Assembly (NCBI GenBank): GCA_951217055.1
Contig: OX578283.1
Coordinates: forward strand, 620,001 to 684,000
Direction: 5' to 3'
Length of the DNA: 64,000 nucleotides
DNA from: Gerris lacustris
Lineage: Eukaryota > Arthropoda > Insecta > Hemiptera > Gerridae
Shown: piece by piece, positions 61,401 to 63,466 of the stretch
Position numbering within the stretch: the stretch's first letter is position 1
Layout of the letters: each line of letters opens with the position of its first letter
Notes under the pieces: generated by a model
Told to the model about the DNA's origin: nothing
Database searches by the model: none
Seen by the model: only the letters and a program-made list of their open reading frames with translations
Translations under genes and position numbers: made by a program

Positions 61401-63466
61401 GTTTATTATAAACAACCATTCGGCCAAGAAATGATTTTATTACCGTTGACGACAAGCGTAGAAGTGTACGAATCTTTGCCTACTATATTGAACGAGGTGC
61501 AGGTATAATTGCCGGCATGATGTGCTTCCACAGAAGGTATGGACAGAACTGAGGAGCTATCGCCGATGGGCATGACGGTAACGTCGGTGAGCTTGGACGA
61601 AAGATCGAAACCGTTGTAAAGCCATTGGAGTTTGATGGGCCTATCTCCGTCAATCAGACTACAGGGGACCATGACAGTATGACCCCTATTCACCGCCCTC
61701 TCACCGAAACTAAACGGCTGTAACCTAGGGCCGACTGCAAAATCATCCACACACATCTCCCTTCGTCAAACCGATCGACTCCAAATTAAACGGAAAAAAA
61801 ACTAAACGCACAACAAAAATGTGAAACCAAAATAAAACAAGACCCCATAGCAATATTATTCCAATAAACAATCAGTGGCTAAATAATGAATCAAGTGACA
61901 CAACGATTAAGAGGCAGATCATTTTTTTCTTTTATAATTTTTCAGGGATTTAAAAAAAAAAAAAGTCGGGTAGAAAGGTGAGAAACAAAAAGGAACATAA
62001 ACAATTAAAATAAATAAAAAAGCAACATCTAGAAAAACATCCAAAAAAATGAATTCACCGTTGACATGGACTGAAGTAGAATAATTGGTATGTCCTGCTG
62101 CATTGCTCGCGGTGCATGTGAAATTCCCTGAGTGAGCGGCCATCGCAGACGCTATCGTAAGTAAACTTGTTTTTTCCCCGACTTTAGTCGTCGAAATCCC
62201 GACGTGTGTCGACAGATCTTCCCCCTCAAAACTCCACGAAATGTTAAGAGGTTTGTCGCCTTTTGAAACGTAGCAAGCCATCTGTATACTGTCACCGGCA
62301 TTAATTTCCTCCTCCATGCCGAAAGGAAGAATGTGCGGCAGAACTACAGGAGACAAGAGAAATGTACTCTTTCCTTACATAACTTTACTTTAACAATTAA
62401 TGTTTTAAATAGAAAGAGCAAAAGAAAAAATAATGTATTTGCCAAACTGGGCTCCCCCCCCCCCCCCCACAGTAGTAAAATAATAAACAAATTAAAATTG
62501 GGAAAACAAAAAAAATTCCCTTCAACGTGTTTTCAAAAGAGATGTAATAAAACCGAATTCACAAAATTTCAAATCATAAATTAGTTTGGCTAAATAAAAA
62601 AATATAAAATGAAAAACGTATTATTTTGGACAAAGGAGACACGGGACTGTGGAATCGATTGAACACCGGCAAAGTTGTTACATCATGACTCGACTCAAAA
62701 CATTTGAGAAGAGTCGGCAACAAATTAACAAACTGGCAGTATTCAACTCGTTCACAACTCTTCCTATGCAAATTAACTAACATTAGATATCGAGTCCAAT
62801 TGCAATCCGGATTTAATAATTTAGTTAAATATGTTGATACAAGAAATAGAATAAGGATTAAGGGTACTTGTTGGACTCCCGGGTGCTGGAGTGCATCGCT
62901 TTCCTCTTGTAGCCATAGTTTATTTAGATTTATTTCCGGGACGGGACGTCCAGGTATTGAAATTGCAAATGCTTTACCATTCGGGCATCAAAAAGGGTGG
63001 TTCTCGGTGCAGAAACATAAAGGTAAAAGGGTGCAGAAAAAAATTAAATTAAAAAACAAAACAGACAAAAAATAACTGCGATTAAAAATAAAATTCTAAA
63101 TTTTTCCTCTCTAAAGAAACGAAGGAAAGTAATCTATTTTGAATTCCCCGGACACAAATCTTCTAAAAAGAAAAAGTTTACCGTTGACGTGAATGGAAGT
63201 GGTATGGCTGACGGTGCCCGCCGCATTACTCGCGGTGCAAGTGTAGTTACCGTTATGGGCGGCCGTCGCCGAATTTATAATGAGGATGCTGGATCTGTCC
63301 CCGATTTTAGTGGTGGATATGCCTAAGTGAGACGAGAGACTCTCGCCGTCCAAACTCCAGAGGATCTCGAGGGGTCTGTCCCCCTTGGAAACGTGACAAG
63401 TCAACTGAACGCTCTCCCCCTTGTTCACCTCCCCGTCCAACCAAAACGGGATGATGTGGGCAACCA
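2041..63466 (-). CDS. Dscam1: Dscam1 gene, partial: Ig7 array through cytoplasmic tail
   Basis: Homophilic cell-surface receptor of the Dscam family. In insects its isoforms act in neurite self-avoidance and have been linked to haemocyte immunity. The exons here code Ig7 (24 alternatives), Ig8, Ig9, FNIII-1 to -4, Ig10, FNIII-5 and -6, a membrane segment (2 alternatives) and most of the tail, in exactly the order of insect Dscam1. Family-specific strings include VPPRW at Ig8, RNQTAR at Ig9, TLTSQTIRV in FNIII-3, ATWYKLRVTAHNNAGF in FNIII-6 and CPYATFHLLGFREEM in the tail. I placed every boundary by AG/GT signals plus phase, and all junctions stay in frame. The signal peptide, Ig1-6 and the exon 4 and 6 arrays lie upstream of the window, and the terminal exon lies downstream. 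Identity is near certain; the exact ends of a few exons are inferred. Confidence 0.96.
2191..3751 (-). other. Dscam1: Intron, 1561 bp
   Basis: AT-rich, with an A run followed by (TA)n at 3068-3106 and another T/AT tract near 3397-3432. A GC-richer patch at 2310-2420 starts TAAGGCCAGCC and may be a transposon end. I see no exon. Confidence 0.6.
3752..3935 (-). CDS. Dscam1: Cytoplasmic exon 4
   Basis: 184 bp, phase 0 to 1. Codes PRGNGRYSRVDANSTF, SPEYDDPANCTEDDPYG, SQYTPYGAPYDHYSSR and LGRRSIGEYI. EYDDPANC is a conserved candidate phosphotyrosine site. The acceptor is TGTAG. The donor is GTATCT, chosen because it alone gives the phase needed by the next exon. Confidence 0.92.
5021..5278. mobile_element. 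MITE with ~95-bp inverted arms, TAA duplications
   Basis: 258-bp foldback element. The left arm is about 5021-5117 and the right arm about 5186-5278, complementary apart from a short indel. The ends are GGCTGCTCCCTG and CAGGGAGCGGCC. TAA flanks both sides (5018-5020 and 5279-5281), the 3-bp TWA target duplication typical of PIF/Harbinger-type elements. No transposase. Confidence 0.85.
8431..8702. mobile_element. Possible small TIR element
   Basis: Ends ATTTACTTGGCTACCCA and TGGGTAACCGAGTAAAT are inverted copies with two mismatches. The inside has further partial palindromes (TTTGTCTTAATAGTTA type) that recur near 17690-17755. A related single end lies near 24013-24035. No clear target duplication. 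Confidence 0.4.
9725..9900 (-). CDS. Dscam1: Cytoplasmic exon 3
   Basis: 176 bp, phase 1 to 0. Codes MDEDICPYATFHLLGFREEM, DPSKAMQFQTFPHQNGH and HHRSGSHSM. The CPYATFHL tyrosine motif is strongly conserved in insect Dscam1. The acceptor is TGGAG and the donor GTCAGT. Confidence 0.94.
10082..10582. mobile_element. Foldback MITE with 153-bp arms
   Basis: 501-bp element. Arms 10082-10234 and 10430-10582 are nearly perfect inverted copies; ends are TGACTAGAGAGG and CCTCTCTAGTCA with TA on each side. The unique centre of about 195 bp has no coding potential. The TA flanks would fit a Tc1/mariner-type element, but the class is uncertain. Confidence 0.85.
13495..13687. repeat. 28-bp minisatellite
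   Basis: About seven copies of a unit containing aacctaggtt and tatcactgagacag. Spacing between cactgaga motifs is 28 bp in the central units. Intronic, about 280 bp downstream of the exon 2 donor of the tail. Confidence 0.88.
13964..14089 (-). CDS. Dscam1: Cytoplasmic exon 2 (exon 19 type), skippable
   Basis: 126 bp, phase 1 to 1. Codes LCSGHSTWNPRRHVYEEL, then SNHSPCRRLPRCPG and MYHRA. GHSTW and VYEEL match the fly tail. I chose acceptor ATCAG at 14090-14091, rather than TGTAG 10 nt downstream, because only the former keeps phase with the previous exon. The donor is GTAAAC. Length and phase allow clean skipping. Confidence 0.88.
14090..16634 (-). other. Dscam1: Intron, 2545 bp
   Basis: AT-rich, with the SINE-like copy at 14260-14468 and A-rich simple sequence near 15463-15500. 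Overlapping short ORFs on both strands at 15598-15850 show no similarity I recognise. No exon seen. Confidence 0.6.
14260..14468 (-). mobile_element. tRNA-derived SINE-like copy 1
   Basis: On the minus strand the 5' end carries an A-box-like agcgtggccat and, about 70 nt on, a B-box-like GGGTTCGACCC. A body follows (tgactcactaatgagcacac, ggctgcaactc) that recurs in the copies near 32.6 and 51.6 kb. No cloverleaf, so not a tRNA gene. Confidence 0.7.
16635..16802 (-). CDS. Dscam1: Cytoplasmic exon 1 (exon 18 type), two possible donors
   Basis: Codes IVYNQSM, DKRRPELHDELGYIPPP, RKLPPVPGSNYN and CDRIKR. LPPVP and YIPPP are SH3-ligand-like; in flies this part of the tail recruits the Dock adaptor. 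The acceptor is TACAG. Two in-phase donors lie 12 nt apart: GTACAG (exon end 16647, 156 bp) and the better GTAAGC (end 16635, 168 bp, adding TAI and a Ser at the junction). I give the longer form as the span. Confidence 0.9.
16803..17970 (-). other. Dscam1: Intron between TM-B and cytoplasmic exon 1
   Basis: 1168 bp. Contains a T run of about 30 at 17320-17349 (plus strand) and the group of inverted repeats at 17575-17795. No exon found. Confidence 0.65.
17575..17795. repeat. Four inverted copies of a TTTAGATTGTTACTCCCC motif
   Basis: The copies are at 17575-17595 and 17644-17669 in one orientation, and 17602-17624 and 17769-17795 in the other. The first and second oriented pairs can form two separate hairpins or pair across. 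The group lies 176 bp downstream of the TM-B donor. Confidence 0.85.
17971..18171 (-). CDS. Dscam1: Alternative transmembrane exon TM-B (exon 17 type)
   Basis: 201 bp, phase 1 to 1. Codes TVSPPKAGTGGG, WIPRWLDLNIVVP, then a hydrophobic helix and ALGRKRGPHQMRLR. The extracellular stub is longer than in TM-A. The acceptor is ATCAG. The donor is GT followed directly by a 15-base T run, a poor match to consensus. It lies 63 bp downstream of TM-A. Confidence 0.94.
18235..18408 (-). CDS. Dscam1: Alternative transmembrane exon TM-A (exon 17 type)
   Basis: 174 bp, phase 1 to 1. A short juxtamembrane stretch (TIAPASAVPDSKDNRE) leads into ANLNLVVPV and an Ile/Val-rich membrane helix, then CFLRGSRSHQK at the cytoplasmic edge. 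NLNLVVPV matches one of the two Drosophila exon 17 forms. The acceptor is TTTCAG and the donor GTATTT. In flies the two forms differ in axonal versus dendritic targeting; the same role here is inference. Confidence 0.95.
18409..21696 (-). other. Dscam1: Intron, 3288 bp, upstream of TM exons
   Basis: AT-rich, with the nested transposon at 20201-20900. No exon or other gene seen. Confidence 0.6.
20201..20900. mobile_element. TIR element, 15-bp perfect ends, with nested foldback
   Basis: Ends ACAGGGTGTCCAGCA (20201-20215) and TGCTGGACACCCTGT (20886-20900) are perfect inverted copies. Inside, ttcaagcatatttcaag repeats occur on both sides. A foldback unit at 20415-20600 has arms of about 70 bp. 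A pogo-like end (CAGTAGCGCATCGATTATCC) at about 20650 suggests further nested insertion. No intact transposase. Confidence 0.75.
21697..21863 (-). CDS. Dscam1: Constant exon: FNIII-6, second half
   Basis: 167 bp. Codes ANPDWNQVSNNVKPGGNF, VVLDLDPATWYKLRVTA and VAEYEFATLTVTG. The acceptor is ATCAG and the donor GTATGT. It ends with one G in phase 1, which both transmembrane exons complete to Gly. Confidence 0.95.
22136..22312 (-). CDS. Dscam1: Constant exon: end of FNIII-5 and start of FNIII-6
   Basis: 177 bp. Codes IGMGDESDLLNTRTKGSKP, EASRFIEVSTNSITLHL and DGGCPMMYFVVEHKK. Found by phase and similarity. The acceptor is TTCAG and the donor GTAAGT. Confidence 0.95.
22313..23192 (-). other. 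Dscam1: Intron, 880 bp
   Basis: AT-rich; nothing recognised apart from chance short ORFs. Confidence 0.6.
23193..23424 (-). CDS. Dscam1: Constant exon: FNIII-5
   Basis: 232 bp. Codes PPHVPQVTVQSTTTNSI, HGYTVKYKPEFGDWETL and LWCGSRYMISVTAYN. The acceptor is TTCAG and the donor GTAATA, ending in phase 2. Confidence 0.95.
23425..24459 (-). other. Dscam1: Intron, 1035 bp
   Basis: Contains the small pogo-like element at 24051-24334 and, at about 23640-23800, a dispersed repeat whose parts recur at 26700-26870. Confidence 0.6.
24051..24334. mobile_element. Small pogo/Tc1-like MITE
   Basis: Ends CAGTGGAACCTTGG and AAAGGTTCCATTG are imperfect inverted repeats flanked by TA on both sides, the target site of Tc1/mariner/pogo elements. 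284 bp, non-coding. Confidence 0.7.
24460..24729 (-). CDS. Dscam1: Constant exon: Ig10
   Basis: 270 bp, a whole Ig domain in one exon. Codes AAKIASFDSRYTATYRED, LPCLAVGMPAPDVTWKVKG, GSLLIKSVTRSDAGEYSC and SVTHTLVIL. The acceptor is TTCAG and the donor GTAATT. Confidence 0.95.
24730..25718 (-). other. Dscam1: Intron, 989 bp
   Basis: AT-rich, with an AAAT simple repeat near 24826-24859. Nothing else recognised. Confidence 0.6.
25719..25875 (-). CDS. Dscam1: Constant exon: FNIII-4, second half
   Basis: 157 bp with no ATG-started ORF of its own; found by phase and similarity. Codes EDPQSQKMPPSQMSYEATG, KYEFWVTASTNIGEG and SVTLSPNSK. The acceptor is CTCAG and the donor GTACAC. Confidence 0.94.
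25876..27046 (-). other. Dscam1: Intron, 1171 bp
   Basis: Around 26190-26410 is a GC-richer patch (plus strand ...ttggttcagccgttcagaagg...) that looks like a transposon or LINE fragment, unclassified. The dispersed repeat at 26700-26870 follows. Confidence 0.5.
27047..27189 (-). CDS. Dscam1: Constant exon: FNIII-4, first half
   Basis: 143 bp. Codes PEAPGSIKALVMSPESIL, VSWKPPTQPNGLI and HYTVYFKEELESGKF. The acceptor is AGTAG and the donor GTAAGT, ending in phase 0. Confidence 0.94.
27190..28276 (-). other. Dscam1: Intron, 1087 bp
   Basis: Contains (TA)n at 27690-27710, preceded by a possible repeat tail (gtgccaagtttcagctttgt). No exon seen. Confidence 0.55.
28277..28432 (-). CDS. Dscam1: Constant exon: FNIII-3, second half
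   Basis: 156 bp, phase 1 to 1. Codes ESKITSSKETIIHALQKY, TNYSMQVLAYTNGGDG and VPIHCQTEQD. The acceptor is TTCAG and the donor GTGAGC. Confidence 0.95.
28433..29527 (-). other. Dscam1: Intron, 1095 bp
   Basis: AT-rich; I see nothing in it. Confidence 0.6.
29528..29769 (-). CDS. Dscam1: Constant exon: end of FNIII-2 and start of FNIII-3
   Basis: 242 bp. Codes TYTQYSVVVQAFNKLGPG, then CTTLTSQTIRVMWQPP and NGQIKGYKVIYGPSE. The acceptor is TAAAG and the donor GTATGT. Confidence 0.95.
29992..30211 (-). CDS. Dscam1: Constant exon: FNIII-2, first part
   Basis: 220 bp. Codes PSGTPLAIRVEPVDQVTL, VTWKPPERDEWNGEI, YYVGYKLSS and EEGKEHHLTITNL. The acceptor is GGCAG and the donor GTAAGC, ending in phase 2. 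Confidence 0.95.
30301..31144 (+). mobile_element. Decayed hAT (Charlie-like) transposon
   Basis: 844-bp element with ends CAGCGGTTCCCAACC and GGTTGGGAACCACTG, typical of hAT elements, flanked by 8-bp duplications with two mismatches (CTCAAGGT and CTCTTGGT). On the plus strand at about 30770-30885 a transposase remnant reads NQYRNRLNVESDLRLKLSSF and ends DKQCQKSH-stop, resembling the C-terminal dimerisation region of hAT transposases. Upstream coding is frameshifted and mostly deleted. Confidence 0.85.
31545..31608. repeat. Perfect 30-bp hairpin
   Basis: Arms 31545-31574 and 31579-31608 are exact complements around a 4-nt loop. It lies in the intron 39 nt downstream of the FNIII-1 second-half donor. 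Confidence 0.95.
31648..31815 (-). CDS. Dscam1: Constant exon: FNIII-1, second half
   Basis: 168 bp. Codes TWDVDIERSSIPGENN, FNLRPATTYHMRIVAEN, EVGTSQPSD and TIITAEE. The acceptor is TGTAG and the donor GTCAGT. A perfect 30-bp hairpin begins 39 nt downstream of this donor. Confidence 0.95.
31816..32973 (-). other. Dscam1: Intron, 1158 bp
   Basis: Contains a SINE-like fragment at about 32500-32700 and a small hairpin near 32010-32042 (ctctgtaat...attacagag). No exon seen. Confidence 0.55.
32500..32700 (-). mobile_element. SINE-like copy 3 (body and tail only)
   Basis: Read on the minus strand, ggctgcaactcgc, gataagggcctaagtgctgg and gttgcaactagtg... match the bodies of the copies at 14.3 and 51.6 kb. 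The tRNA-like head is missing or degraded. Confidence 0.6.
32974..33105 (-). CDS. Dscam1: Constant exon: FNIII-1, first half
   Basis: 132 bp. Codes VPEAPKTLKVLNKSGRS, VQLSWTTPYDGNSPIL and YLIEYKVSK. The acceptor is CTACAG and the donor GTAAGC. Confidence 0.95.
33106..33874 (-). other. Dscam1: Intron, 769 bp
   Basis: AT-rich; nothing recognised. Confidence 0.6.
33875..34023 (-). CDS. Dscam1: Constant exon: Ig9, second half
   Basis: 149 bp. Codes YTIREEIMPTGVLSDLSI, SGLFTCVATNSFGSDD and INVIVQ. The acceptor is TTCAG and the donor GTAAAC. Confidence 0.95.
34024..34410 (-). other. Dscam1: Intron inside Ig9, 387 bp
   Basis: Chance short ORFs only. Confidence 0.6.
34411..34558 (-). CDS. Dscam1: Constant exon: Ig9, first half
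   Basis: 148 bp. Codes APPQFETKFRNQTAR, VLQCQAKGEKPIGI, IWNMNGKRL and DPKRDA. The acceptor is TTCAG and the donor GTACTT, ending in phase 2. Confidence 0.95.
34645..34821 (-). CDS. Dscam1: Constant exon: Ig8, second half
   Basis: 177 bp. Codes GDYKDLKSTNDQF, VEEGTLFIHNVQK, EGYYLCEAVNGIGSG and ILLSVQ. The second Ig8 Cys is in the YYLC motif. The acceptor is ATCAG and the donor GTAACT. Confidence 0.95.
35064..35183 (-). CDS. Dscam1: Constant exon: Ig8, first half
   Basis: 120 bp, phase 1 to 1. The split codon joins any Ig7 variant as V, then PPRWLIEPTDKAFAQ, IECKADG and VVTWKR. The acceptor is TTGCAG and the donor GTAACA. This is the common acceptor that must pair with whichever Ig7 exon is chosen. 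Confidence 0.95.
36360..36714. mobile_element. Foldback MITE with TTAA flanks
   Basis: 355 bp with long inverted arms (about 36360-36505 and 36580-36714). Ends are GGCTCTACCGCCC and GGGCGGTAGAGCA. TTAA occurs on both sides (36356-36359 and 36715-36718), compatible with a piggyBac-type duplication; a TTA duplication of Harbinger type cannot be excluded. Confidence 0.8.
38871..39275. mobile_element. Pogo/Tigger-like non-autonomous element
   Basis: Ends TTGTAGAACCTCGATAA and TAAGCGAGGTTCTACTG match the pogo-type terminus and are flanked by TA. The inside repeats gtgttattgaggtt-like motifs. Non-coding. Confidence 0.75.
41408..42676. repeat. 53-bp tandem array, 24 copies
   Basis: Twenty-four head-to-tail units, all exactly 53 bp, starting aggacattttgtcaccagt and ending near caacatatgt; the last is slightly truncated. 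Variants are limited to acatacgt/acatatgt, ttatacat/ttcaacat and ggtcagg/ggccagg. No spacers between units. Confidence 0.97.
43613..43900 (-). CDS. Dscam1: Ig7 variant exon V24 (3'-most)
   Basis: 95 whole codons. Motifs are APKLQGFLFDEN, AICMVIGGD, IQWSKNR, LSLSRLSL and GNYTCLVNNSAG. The acceptor is TGCAG. The donor is GTTACC, with T at +3. It ends in KVKG and is followed by the 8.4-kb intron to Ig8. Confidence 0.92.
44300..44578 (-). CDS. Dscam1: Ig7 variant exon V23
   Basis: The shortest copy, with 92 whole codons. Motifs are LPQIEPFMFNKN, VMCAVIGGD, IIWLKDG and GNYSCLARNLAG. It has the LSLSRLSL strand shared only with V24 and lacks the G-I-T-T-K segment of the others. The split first codon gives Asp. 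The acceptor is GACAG and the donor GTGCTT. Confidence 0.92.
44886..45170 (-). CDS. Dscam1: Ig7 variant exon V22
   Basis: 94 whole codons. The exon starts well upstream of its first Met: SPKIDQFNFGGS is followed by VTCLVTQGD, IGWEFQN and GTYTCIARNPVG. The acceptor is CCCAG and the donor GTAAAG. Confidence 0.93.
45619..45906 (-). CDS. Dscam1: Ig7 variant exon V21
   Basis: 95 whole codons. Motifs are VPRVDPFSFGLS, VMCFVPQGD, ISWSLDG and GNYTCTGRNPYG. The acceptor is TCTAG and the donor GTAATG. Confidence 0.94.
46202..46489 (-). CDS. Dscam1: Ig7 variant exon V20
   Basis: 95 whole codons. Motifs are LPRILPFTFGEV, VACFASQGD, LTWSFNG and GHYECIVQNSAG. The acceptor is AACAG and the donor GTAATC. 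It ends in EIHG where most copies end in NG. Confidence 0.94.
46658..46945 (-). CDS. Dscam1: Ig7 variant exon V19
   Basis: 95 whole codons. Motifs are LPKIVPFSFGDS, LTCLVSEGD, ISWSFND and GKYTCTVRNPVG. The acceptor is TTTAG and the donor GTAACT. Confidence 0.94.
46946..48009 (-). other. Dscam1: Spacer V18-V19, 1064 bp
   Basis: AT-rich; no further Ig7 copy or decayed copy recognised. Confidence 0.6.
48010..48297 (-). CDS. Dscam1: Ig7 variant exon V18
   Basis: 95 whole codons. Motifs are MPKILPFTFGEW, VACIVSEGD, MEWNFQG and GNYSCIASNVAG. The donor is GTAAAA. The acceptor CCCTTAAG is preceded by a short pyrimidine patch and then a poly-A-rich stretch, so it looks weak. Confidence 0.91.
51142..51453. 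repeat. 27-bp minisatellite with higher-order structure
   Basis: Twelve units of acaaggttttgtcaggaagg plus a ttaccgt/atatcgt end. Units of four types run A-B-C-D, A-B-C-D, then C-C, giving a 108-bp higher-order period. Because 27 is a multiple of 3, all frames stay open and long chance ORFs appear on both strands. Confidence 0.95.
51480..51850 (-). mobile_element. tRNA-derived SINE-like copy 2, with two head units
   Basis: Minus strand 5' end near 51850 has ttagcgtgtccatggg (A-box-like) and GGTTCGATCC (B-box-like, about 51765). A second related head segment follows (gggtatgactccctcc, about 51680), then the body with agctcactaatgatgacact and a tail containing ataaggcctacttg. Similar to the copies at 14.3 and 32.6 kb. 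Confidence 0.7.
52656..52943 (-). CDS. Dscam1: Ig7 variant exon V17
   Basis: 95 whole codons. Motifs are KPRIVAFDFGES, VTCLVAQGD, IRWTLND and GTYTCLVNNSAG. The acceptor is GCTAG and the donor GTAAAT. Last copy before the 4.36-kb gap in the array. Confidence 0.94.
53333..53620 (-). CDS. Dscam1: Ig7 variant exon V16
   Basis: 95 whole codons. Motifs are FNCLVVQGD, IKWTFNN, VTLMIDSADS and GLYTCSASNPAG. The acceptor is CCTAG and the donor GTAAAC. Differs from V15 mainly in the first third. Confidence 0.94.
53993..54280 (-). CDS. Dscam1: Ig7 variant exon V15
   Basis: 95 whole codons. Motifs are INCLVIQGD, IKWTFNN, VTLMIDSADS and GLYTCSASNPAG. The acceptor is TTCAG and the donor GTAAAG. Almost identical to V16 over its middle and 3' parts. 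Confidence 0.94.
54424..54526. repeat. 21-bp minisatellite
   Basis: Five nearly perfect copies of accgactaataataaaacaa plus one base, in the V14-V15 spacer. Confidence 0.92.
54657..54944 (-). CDS. Dscam1: Ig7 variant exon V14
   Basis: 95 whole codons. Motifs are INCFVAEGD, IMWTFNN, VTLMIDLADS and GTYTCKANNLAG. The acceptor is CACAG and the donor GTAAAG. Recent duplicate partner of V13. Confidence 0.94.
55227..55514 (-). CDS. Dscam1: Ig7 variant exon V13
   Basis: 95 whole codons. Motifs are KPRIVPFDFGES, INCFVAEGD, IKWTLNN and GIYTCSANNPAG. The acceptor is CACAG and the donor GTAAAC. Very close to V14, sharing the INCFVAEGDPPLDI block. Confidence 0.94.
55843..56130 (-). CDS. Dscam1: Ig7 variant exon V12
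   Basis: 95 whole codons. Motifs are KPRIVPLDMGES, LSCLVVQGD, VRWTFNN and GVYTCSANNSAG. The acceptor is GCTCAG and the donor GTAAAG. First member of the KPRI subfamily V12-V17. Confidence 0.94.
56471..56758 (-). CDS. Dscam1: Ig7 variant exon V11
   Basis: 95 whole codons. Motifs are EPRIMPFSFGES, VTCFVTEGD, ISWHFTE and GNYSCTAKNGAG. The acceptor is ACTCAG and the donor GTAACA. Confidence 0.94.
57251..57550 (-). CDS. Dscam1: Ig7 variant exon V10 with abnormal 5' splice site
   Basis: The longest and most divergent copy, with 99 whole codons. Motifs are APEIAPTVSEIV, LSCLASKGD, VSWSFSTF and GYYTCTMSNLAG. The reading frame is fully open and the Ig core residues are intact. The acceptor GTCAG is good. 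At the expected 3' end the exon is followed by GCATGTAAAC instead of GT. Either a GC donor is used (end 57251, phase kept) or the GT four bases further on is used (end 57247), which shifts the frame and gives a stop within the Ig8 exon. It may be a rarely used or unproductive exon, or the site may be a sequence error. Confidence 0.8.
57552..58241 (-). other. Dscam1: Spacer V9-V10
   Basis: About 690 bp. Sequence at 57552-57713 continues open upstream of V10 but precedes the acceptor. Nothing else recognised. Confidence 0.6.
58242..58529 (-). CDS. Dscam1: Ig7 variant exon V9
   Basis: 95 whole codons. Motifs are VPKVVPFSFGQN, LQCTVSEGD, MAWYFND and GRYTCRANNSAG. The acceptor is CTTAG and the donor GTTATA. 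The split first codon gives Ala instead of the usual Val. Confidence 0.92.
58758..59045 (-). CDS. Dscam1: Ig7 variant exon V8
   Basis: 95 whole codons. Motifs are VPRMLPFSFGDE, VQCMITAGD, ITWELNH and GNYTCIAVNKAG. The acceptor is GCGCAG and the donor GTTCGA. Separated from V7 by only 150 bp, the shortest spacer in the array. Confidence 0.93.
59196..59483 (-). CDS. Dscam1: Ig7 variant exon V7
   Basis: 95 whole codons. Motifs are APKMVPFWFGAE, VQCSVSSGD, IMWLFDN and GNYTCLAVNDFG. The acceptor is a TAGTAG tandem; the first AG gives the standard 288-bp exon and the second would drop one Val codon. The donor is GTTGGT, non-consensus at +3. Confidence 0.92.
59716..60003 (-). CDS. Dscam1: Ig7 variant exon V6
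   Basis: 95 whole codons. Motifs are TPKIHPFTFGND, IACAVTQGD, ISWLFNG and GDYSCIAKNNVG. The acceptor is TATAG. The donor GTCGGT is non-consensus; a second GT four bases on would break the frame. Confidence 0.93.
60231..60518 (-). CDS. Dscam1: Ig7 variant exon V5
   Basis: 95 whole codons. Motifs are PPFVSPFTFGDR, VTCAVTQGD, ISWLFDD and GNYSCIAKNKAG. The acceptor is ATTTAG and the donor the non-consensus GTTGGC. Closest to V4 and V6. Confidence 0.93.
60733..61020 (-). CDS. Dscam1: Ig7 variant exon V4
   Basis: 95 whole codons. Motifs are QPKVAPFTFGSE, VTCSVSHGD, ISWLLNG and GNYSCVGSNSAG. The acceptor is TTTTTAG. The donor is GTTTGG, with T at +3 and no +5 G match in the usual position. Member of the V4-V8 subfamily (E/Q-FV-V-C ... 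GDLP). Confidence 0.93.
61444..61734 (-). CDS. Dscam1: Ig7 variant exon V3
   Basis: 96 whole codons, one more than most. Motifs are GPRLQPFSFGER, VPCSLIDGD, LQWLYNG and GNYTCTSFNIVG. The acceptor is TTGCAG and the donor GTAATA. It is divergent, with no close sister among the other copies. Confidence 0.93.
62059..62343 (-). CDS. Dscam1: Ig7 variant exon V2
   Basis: 94 whole codons. Motifs are LPHILPFGMEEE, MACYVSKGD, ISWSFEG and GNFTCTASNAAG. The acceptor is CTGTAG and the donor GTGAAT. Sister of V1. Confidence 0.93.
62344..63181 (-). other. Dscam1: Spacer V1-V2, 838 bp
   Basis: C run at 62453-62469. A plus-strand ORF at 62704-63075 has no recognised similarity. No decayed Ig7 copy seen. Confidence 0.6.
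63182..63466 (-). CDS. Dscam1: Ig7 variant exon V1
   Basis: First variant in the window: 94 whole codons plus split codons. Motifs are AHIIPFWLDG, LTCHVSKGD, ILWSLDG and GNYTCTASNAAG. The donor is GTAAAC. The acceptor AG follows an A/G-containing tract (gtgtaaatgg) rather than a clean pyrimidine run, so the start is slightly less certain than for others. It pairs closely with V2 in sequence (both have SKGD and GISTTK). Confidence 0.88.

Larger units (their letters stand above)
43613..63466 (-). other. Dscam1: Array of 24 mutually exclusive Ig7 exons (exon 9 cluster)
   Basis: Twenty-four tandem exons of 279-300 bp (mostly 288) each code one Ig7 domain: a P-x-F strand start, a Cys near residue 25, GD then W, and a Y-x-C motif. 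Each begins with 2 nt of a codon and ends with 1 nt, so V(n) to V(n+1) splicing would also keep frame and single choice must be enforced by regulation. Spacers are 150-838 bp except 4358 bp between V17 and V18 and 1064 bp between V18 and V19. Ig7 is one of three variable domains that set homophilic binding specificity in Drosophila Dscam1. The array may continue beyond 64000. Spacers not listed separately are AT-rich and hold nothing else I can recognise. Confidence 0.95.

Noticed and set aside
62704..63075. Plus-strand ORF of 123 codons
   Set aside because: No recognisable domain, lies between V1 and V2, and shows no splice or composition signal of a gene.
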